Source: Parelaphostrongylus tenuis
Lineage: Eukaryota > Nematoda > Chromadorea > Rhabditida > Metastrongylidae
Reading direction: 5' to 3'
DNA length: 64,000 bases
Assembly (NCBI GenBank): GCA_019055375.1
Contig: JAHQIW010002266.1
Coordinates: 62,001 to 126,000 of the forward strand
Part shown: piece after piece, positions 58,101 through 64,000 of the stretch
How the letters are laid out: each line of letters opens with the position of its first letter
How positions within the stretch are numbered: position 1 is the first letter of the stretch
The notes under the pieces: model-generated
Database searches by the model: none
Told to the model about the DNA's origin: nothing
Seen by the model: only the letters and a program-made list of their open reading frames with translations
Translations under genes and position numbers: made by a program

Positions 58101-61100
58101 TTTTGATAAGCATTCGCTTGAATCCAGGAAGTGTTGCGAATGTGTAGCCAGAAATGACTCTATCTGTAGCCTGATTACATCGGGTGCTCATCAGACGTTT
58201 AAAATCCATTGCAGTAGTAAATATGCGGCATCCCTAAGAGTCATAGACTCAATTTAAGTCACTTTTCTTCTCTTGCTGGATGCGTCATTCGCGTTGCTTC
58301 CGAAATCCACCGAGCTATTTAAGCATCATATACGTATTGTTCAATGAAAATCAACTATCTCAGTTTATTTTCTGTTGTCCCAAGCGTCCATAACAATGTC
58401 TCTTTTCTTTAGTCACTTTGATCTCTTTGACGCATTCCATTTCTTCCCTAACAGAGTAACAATATTAAGCGCAGCGAGATATTTCAGTGATATAGGGTCA
58501 ACTTACTTGATTTTTTTCAACTGGAAAAGCTACGGAGGGCTTTGCGACTGCTTATACAGCTTCTACTCCTTCAGTCTTGACTGCCGCTTTTCTCTTTTTT
58601 GAGGTCATTTTTATTTCAGAGTTATTCAATGTCGGACGGGAGGTATCAGCTGCATGCGGCTCGTGCAATCCACGTTGACGTATCACTTCAAGAGTTTGAA
58701 AAGACAAACATCTCCTAGTGACCTAAGGACTCTCGGCTTCCTTGACGCTAAAGTGAAGATGTTGAATGGATCGGTCGCATTCTTTGTCGATGTGGTTAGC
58801 CACGGTATCCTTTCAAAAGCCAAGTAAAAATTAAATACGTCTCAGCTTATGGTAGTTCAAGAATTTTGTGTCTTGAACTTAGCGACCTCCTCTCCTTTTC
58901 GCAAGAAATGAAATGTTGAGAGAAGGAGACGATGATTTGATGAGAGTGGGGAATTTGATATTGTGAGTTATCATGAATGACCTCACCCTCAATGACCTCA
59001 ATAGCCTCTCACACTGTTTGTTCCACTATAGCCCGTATTTCCAATGCGACGTTCTTCAGGAGTTCTTTTAAACCTAATTTCGAGTTAAATCTCTCATGAC
59101 AACCTTGGAAAATACATGGCTTAGGAAGAAAACATTGATATTACACAGAACGCTTGAACGTTTATCATTATTCGATGTGTACGCCTATGCAATAAAGATA
59201 GGTGAGCCGGTGTTGAATCCGCACCGATTTAGCTGCAAGCATCCAATCGCGATTATTCTTTATTTGAAGGAATTTATTTTTATGGTTTAACTCGTTTTGG
59301 CAAAAACGCCAACTCCGCCGATACCCGTTCTATCGCATGTTCTTGGAGACAGTTTTTCTTCGGTGTCATAGACAGCGTAAAATGGGTGGCGCCTTTTCGT
59401 CTCAGCCAGATCAATGACGTACTTCCTCATCCTACCTGCATTAGTAGATTAATGTGCAAGTGTACGCACACTAAAATTACGGATCACTACCTTATCTGGT
59501 GCGATTTAGGCAACCTAGAATGGCACTGAGATTCTAGAAGCCATTGCGCACTTGGCCTTCAAAAGGGAACGCTATTGAGGTCAGTTAGCGAAGCTCAGTT
59601 TTTGAACTGTGTTTAGCTTACACTCAACGTAAAGCTCGTTAAGCTTTGAACTTGAAGGCCTGATACTTATGAGTAACTTGTAGGTTCGTCTTGGAAGGAC
59701 GAGAGAAGTTTATTAATTGAAGGCGACGCCTGATCTCCTCCCATAGACTTCTCTATATCTCAGTCACTTAATTGTAGGCTTTTGACCGACTCGACTCCTT
59801 GATTACAAAAAAGATAGTTGACAAATTGGCACAGTAGAAATAGAGAGACTGTTTCCTGAGCCATTTGCGCTTCAGGGAAGCAAATGGTTTCCTTCGATCT
59901 CCTTTGACCACCACCTGGGATTGGCTCTGTACCATCAAAGCAACCACACAGAGCTCTATATATGAAGGAGATCTGTCGTTCCGGGATCTGCTGCTGGATT
60001 GAGAATAAGTTTTCTAGGTATGTCGGATTGATTACAATAGGGCGTGACCAAACCTGAATGTAAAGTTTAGGCGGAAGGTAGTCACGTATCTCTAATTCAG
60101 ACATATTTTCCTGTTTCGACATTTCGTATTCGCAGTACTTAAGAACACGTTGTTGGAACTGAGTCTGTAGATTCCTAAATCATCTTAGCACATTGCTCAA
60201 TTTAGTACTGATTGATAAAAAAATCGCTTCAAAGCAACCAACCTATACATCATGAATTGTTTCAGGCTGTCCATTCGTTGCTGGCACTCTGTTTTTACTC
60301 TATTTGCAGTCGCCACCAAGTCGCCGACACTTCCTACTATGCCAGCGAAAAGAAGCATACCAAATACTGTATCAAGGATCTCGAACACCGATTGAAATGT
60401 TTCGTTCGGAGACGGCTACCAAAAAAATTGATTTTGAATATGTGTTACAGCAAAAGTTCTGAACTTCTTTTTATTGGCCGACCAGGAATGTCTAAAACCT
60501 CCGACTCAAAGTCGATATTGTCTCCATTTTCTAATAATGATGCCTGATGGATGATTTTTGTTTATTCTTCCAAGAAATTCATACGAATGAGACGACACGA
60601 AAATAGTCTACTGATATGAATGGGCAACGATCTTCGTCAACATTTTGAAAAGCATTCAAACAGTGCCCGAGAGTACTTTGATTGAGATAAGAGTACATTC
60701 AAGCTTATTTCCCTAATGATCTATTGATTTAGAAGCCAAAAAATACTCAGAAGATTTTAACTTGAATAATTTGTTGAGTCTAGGTCTGACCTGCTCGCCC
60801 AAAGTAGTTATAGTCAACGCCGACCAGTACATGGAAAGAACGTAAGACTTTGTAAATGGAGAGAATTGAATTTTGGTTGTTCTAAAAAACAAAGAAGTGA
60901 TGCGGTATTGTTTAATAAATTTTACATTGATTATCTAATATAGGAAGTTGGAATGACTAACACAAACCTATTCTGCCAATATCTCCACAGGTCAATTAGA
61001 TGTTCCTCGCGTTCCTCGTCCAAAAATATCCTCTTGTTAAAGCATACATGCTAAAATGGAGAACAGTTCATTTTTTATCAAGAAATTTTTTCACGCGAAT

Positions 61101-61350
61101 GAATGAATGCGTGATACTCTTGTGGAGATCGGAAAGACGAATGAAGAAATAAAAGCAAGAAAAATTATACTCCTGGCAATTTACATGAGCTGAAACTGGG
61201 AATGAGCAAACTCAATAATACAAAAACACTGATGTAAAAAATCTGCACTTACGTCAAGGTGAGAACACTTAGCGAAATAAACATCAGTGATTTTTTCGGG
61301 CATATACGGCCATGGCCAACTGTCATCGTCATCAAAGGTGACGTTCATCT
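51851..61350 (-). CDS. Cyclic-nucleotide-gated (CNG) channel, 3' part of the gene
   Basis: A sensory cation channel subunit. Exons found: 61253-61350, 60968-61050, 60791-60881, 60243-60415, 60054-60174, 57538-57636, 57188-57358, 52070-52148, 51851-52014. Junctions are GT-AG and phases agree, except that about 12-15 codons joining C-linker and binding domain (before NCEVPFLKD) were not found. S1-S5 must lie right of the window; the stop was not found. Domain order: S5-pore linker, pore (YWSALTITTLGEQ), S6, C-linker, binding domain, C-terminal helices. The filter Glu fits a pore-forming (CNGA-like) subunit. Introns carry an RTE copy (52560-55550), a mariner palindrome and an antisense RTE fragment. 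Relation to tax-4, cng-1, che-6 or cng-3 cannot be settled here. Confidence 0.88.
52560..55550 (+). mobile_element. RTE-type retrotransposon family B, heavily decayed
   Basis: Lies antisense inside a CNG intron. The GC-rich leader (52560-52990) is followed by endonuclease traces (SSDADLYAFFEAYIEFHVVT, SIRGTKFPLLDVEGVGFIV, SPQWTWESSNG), then reverse transcriptase traces (FLRAGGHNLHLVLARHMTSY, KKGDGGIPCNYRSMSFECTL, LRAFDSTVLVVLCYAAATWV). The catalytic FADD box is not preserved. Stops and frameshifts are dense. It differs from family A at 27-31 kb. Confidence 0.75.
55565..56010. repeat. Palindrome of two facing mariner 5' ends (copy 4)
   Basis: Left part (plus): GACTTGCCTATACCTGCTCT, ATGCAGCTGTCCTGGGGACA and GAATGGCGCGTAGTGGAAAA, the leader and transposase start. 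Right part (minus) carries the same leader and N-terminal region, with GCCGCTTCACTGGAATTTGC as its complement. They meet near 55750. It sits in the same CNG intron as the RTE-B copy. Confidence 0.7.
56011..57187. other. CNG intron, nothing recognised
   Basis: The minus frame 56343-56600 is unrelated to the binding domain. No exon needed by the phase chain is missing here. Confidence 0.45.
57188..57636 (-). CDS. CNG channel: binding-domain exons
   Basis: Exon 57538-57636 encodes NCEVPFLKDVVANL, PRDFGPGEVVCARGELNR, the start of the beta-roll. Exon 57188-57358 encodes EMYVVSSGYLEIVNRNN, YEGDIVEDRSLFWF and NRKKYDVISVGYSQ. In most CNG and HCN channels the phosphate-binding cassette has FGE and an R-T-A triplet. 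Here the equivalent positions read IVEDRS and RKKYD, so the ligand-binding Arg and neighbouring Thr are replaced. Fold landmarks (MYVV, SVGYS) are kept. Confidence 0.88.
57637..58579. other. CNG intron; missing short exon not found
   Basis: The exon linking LPPKLYIQ to NCEVPFLKD should lie between 57637 and 60053 and be a multiple of three long. I could not identify it. The minus frame 57642-57848 runs into the acceptor of the next exon and does not match the expected segment. Confidence 0.4.
58580..59480 (-). mobile_element. Antisense RTE-A endonuclease fragment in a CNG intron
   Basis: Minus-strand frames give LAETKRRHPFYAVYD, TGIGGVGVFAKT, then a diverged AYTSNN block, a LGLKELLKN block and IHDNSQYQ, colinear with the endonuclease of the 27 kb copy. 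It shares the host gene's strand. No reverse transcriptase part is seen. Sequence to about 59700 may belong to its leader. Confidence 0.7.
60054..61350 (-). CDS. CNG channel: pore, S6 and C-linker exons
   Basis: Exon 61253-61350 encodes DDSWPWPYMPEKITDVYF, the outer linker before the pore; its acceptor (TTGCAG) is the least certain. Exon 60968-61050 encodes HVCFNKRIFLDEEREEHL and a WRYW block. Exon 60791-60881 encodes the pore helix and filter SMYWSALTITTLGEQ. Exon 60243-60415 encodes S6 (DTVFGMLLFAGIVGSVGD) and the first C-linker helix (MDSLKQFMMYR). Exon 60054-60174 encodes the rest of the C-linker (QQRVLKYCEYEMSKQ, then YLPPKLYIQ). The exon sizes sum in phase with no stops. Confidence 0.9.
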
Positions 61351-61509
61351 CTGCAAGGTCCTTTCCATCGTATTTCTTTCAATCACTCAGCTTACACTAT
61401 GTTATAAAAGCTTTTACTCAGATTGTGAAAGAATATAGTAATTGGATGATCAAACAGAATTCTTTTCATTCAACCGCCTTCAGCAGTGGTATGATGTCAT
61501 AAATATGCC

Positions 61510-61798
61510 CAGTGATGCAGAGAGATGTGCAAAGCTTTTGCGTTAGGCGAGATTCGAACTCGCATTTTACTCTAACCGGGGCGCGTGCTCTAACCCGTTG
61601 TAGTGCCAATGTCTGTTCTGCCACCACTCTTTCTACGCTACAACGCATCTATTTTTCTGCAACCAAATGTCAGCGGTTTGGCTCAGGCTGACAGATCTTG
61701 TGTGCAACGGGTTGGAGTATGCGCGCCCAGGATAGGATGAAATGCGGGTTTGAGTCTCGAGTGACGCAAAAGTTTTCAATCACTCTACCTCATTGCGT
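61510..61798. repeat. tRNA-like foldback repeat, third copy
   Basis: Inverted arms of about 100 bp: the left starts CCCAGTGATGCAGAGAGATG and the right ends CTCTACCTCATTGCGTATA. Each has a tRNA-like body (left, minus strand, with CGAGATTCGAACTCGC as the T arm complement; right, plus strand, GGGTTTGAGTCTCGAG). More diverged than the 45.3 kb copy. Confidence 0.7.
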
Positions 61799-63059
61799 AT
61801 ATACTGATATCTCATGCAGAGATCAAACAATAGACGTTTTAGAGAGTCGTCTCACTATTCGCCATCGAAAAAGTTATTACAAAAGCAATATACTATATCT
61901 ACATAACAACAAGAGTGCTAAGTTTTCCTTTGCACCATCAGCATTAGCCTCTTTCGCAGCCGTATTATGAAATATTCCTTAGATGTTGACAGTCACTCGG
62001 CCACGTAATTGATCTAGGGAGCACGAGCCCCACTTTAGCAGAGTAATTAAAATAACAAATTTTAATTTTATTTCCTGCCTAATTTGGGCTATAACGGAGT
62101 GTATATGAGAATTATAGCGCAAGAGCTAGATATAGCTAAAAAGCTATTGAAGAAGCTAAATTAAAATTAAGTTGCCTCTAACCTGCAAGCTAATAGTGAA
62201 GAGTGAAACTAAAAAAAATCAAAATCGATATCTTTACAACCTTTAATTTTTATTTACAGTCAGCTCCTTTCATAGGCAAATGTTATGTAAAATACAATTA
62301 ATGCTGCGATATAAACAAATCCCGAAACGTTGACTGATCTTCAGACCAGCGATTATAATTTACTGAGGCTCACGTGCTACTCTTAGTACCAACACAGGCC
62401 GTTGTTTTGCCTTCTTCTCTCTAATGTTTCCACCTCATTGATGGTGCCACCAATCACCCGTAAACAGAGCAACTTGTTATCCCACTTCTTTTGTTTTATT
62501 TTTATTCCGATTCTTTTCCTTTTTTCCAAGGTTTTTTGTAGGCATGAAACTCTTTTGACGTTCCTAGCATCTTCGCATTCTTGAGGCTATGTTATATATT
62601 TCAAAGCCAAAATTTCATTAGGATAAAATTCCAGCACAAGGACCGCGAACGAAATAGCAGAATTGGGAAAGATACTCTCACAAGTGTTCGAAAAAAGCTT
62701 GAAGTTTGCGTACTAAAATTTTGTTACCAACCTAATAGATGTATAGTTGAAGTACAAAACAGAAAGAGTACTTTGCGAAATGACTGCAGATGGTAGGCTA
62801 AGTGAACGAAATTCATGCTAATAACGAAGGAGGTCAAGATATAAAAAAACATTTTCAGGGACAACCGAAATTAAAGTTGCACATAACATGTTTCTTATTG
62901 CAGTTGTTCAAAGTGAAATTCGACTTCACATGGCTCGGTCTACTACATTGACCTCGATATCATTGATCGTGAAAGTCGCATCTATAGAAGAATCCTACGA
63001 TGAAAATCAGAACAAACCCTCTTTCTCACCCACACCCAAAAACCTCTTCATTCGACCGC
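61799..63059. other. Probable CNG intron, nothing recognised
   Basis: The next upstream CNG exon (S5) was not found in this stretch. No other gene is supported. Confidence 0.4.
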
Positions 63060-63159
63060 TTTTTTATAGACCCCGCTTAAGACGATAATGCTCTTATACG
63101 AATAAATCAGATAAGATTATACCAGAGCATTATCCTTATATGCGGAGTCTATAAAAAAA
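63060..63159. repeat. 100-bp perfect-type hairpin repeat
   Basis: TTTTTTATAGACCCCGCTTA, GATAATGCTC on the left is mirrored by GAGCATTATC and GCGGAGTCTATAAAAAA on the right. The end resembles the tail of the 46.2 kb foldback (TTTTTTACAGACCCGCTC). Confidence 0.75.
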
Positions 63160-64000
63160 CATCCAGAAACATTTTTAGTTCTGCTAACTACTAGCTTCTA
63201 AAATGTCACCAAAATTACGAAGCCATCATGTTAGACAACCAACCATCCCACGATTCTGTATCACTGAACTTGCTGAAGATATAGAAAGCACAGGCGTTCC
63301 AGTGAAAGATCAGCGCACAGCTGATTACGATTCCTAGCAATGAGGCAGCACTCTGAAATATATTTTTCTTGATGCTGTAACTTGATAAATATAGGCAAAA
63401 TAGGTACGTGTAATGGCTACGTTGCGTTCATGACACTGATTAGTTTTATAGAGATTAGTCTCTATTCCTTTCGGTACCAAGTCGATTTTTCGCCTGGCAC
63501 GCGGCGCAGCCACATGACAATGTTGTTGTTTTCCATTCAATTTCTGGATTTTTATCATCACTAGGAACTTTGTGGATAGTAAAAGATGTAGTATCACTGA
63601 AGAAACTTCAATAAAGCTGTGCATAGCAGGAAGAATACTAATGCTCTCTAATAAGCAATAAAAGACCTGTTTGTCAAAAATGATACTGCGCTTTTGTAAA
63701 ATTGCAACTTTACAAAGCGATTGTGCATTGTAGATTCATTTTCCAAAGTGCACGTGAGCAGGATGTGCGAAGTCGTTATGAATTTTGTGCTACTATCGAT
63801 TAAATGAGGAATAAGTAGCAGATTTACATCGGGGCTCCCTTTTATTGCAATAGGCACTAAATAGCCAAAACGTGGTACATTTATAGTACATTTATGACCA
63901 GCGCTATGCCGAAATGGTTATATACGAAAGTAATTCATAATTACTCTAGATGATGAACATTGATGCTCTTATAGAAGGGTATACAAATGTTAGGTAATCA
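63160..64000. other. Right edge, nothing firm
   Basis: A word CACGCGGCGCAGCCACATGA near 63497 resembles the 34.1 and 36.0 kb repeat. No exon is supported. Confidence 0.4.

Overview
The window looks like nuclear DNA of a clade V (strongylid, hookworm-like) nematode. The evidence is AT-rich sequence, short nematode-type introns ending in TTTCAG or TTTTAG, a class T serpentine chemoreceptor, a cyclic-nucleotide-gated (CNG) channel, and a heavy load of mariner and RTE-type elements. Nothing prokaryotic was seen. Most open frames here are chance frames; real coding sequence sits in small exons that I joined by splice sites and phase.

Host genes, all on the minus strand: (1) a six-exon Srt-type chemoreceptor at 6281-12569, about 353 residues, complete from start to stop apart from a one-base frameshift in exon 2, with a second decayed copy of exon 2 inside intron 1; (2) a CNG channel at 51851-61350, covering the S5-pore linker, pore with a T-T-L-G-E filter, S6, C-linker, cyclic-nucleotide-binding domain and a C-terminal helical segment. 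Its 5' part lies beyond the right edge, one short exon was not found and its stop was not found; (3) a candidate first exon of a small secreted protein at 45758-45865.

Mobile DNA by region: 2-4 kb, tRNA-like repeats; 4.9-17.5 kb, several copies of a TIR element family (best copy 39683-41075) with mariner remnants; 10.5, 23.5, 35.7 and 55.6 kb, palindromes built from two facing mariner 5' ends; 21.6 and 51.0 kb, mariner 3' fragments; 26.9-31.0 kb, a nearly full-length but broken RTE retrotransposon; 52.6-55.5 kb, a second decayed RTE family; 58.6-59.5 kb, an antisense RTE fragment. The RTE-B copy, one mariner palindrome and the antisense RTE fragment lie in CNG introns. A GAT-rich minisatellite fills 25.4-26.1 kb.

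The most notable signal is a set of palindromic foldback elements (8.9, 29.1, 36.9, 46.2 and 46.75 kb) belonging to at least three sequence families that share one design: each arm carries a hammerhead ribozyme on the strand that faces outward from the centre of the palindrome. Three motifs (29137, 29404, 46232) have every core base intact and paired helices I-III, and a fourth (47018) has an intact core with small helix defects. In the 46.2 and 29.1 kb elements the inverted half is circularly permuted relative to the first half, which suggests copying from a circular, ribozyme-processed RNA (retrozyme-like). One of them sits in the 29 kb RTE between 13-bp direct repeats.
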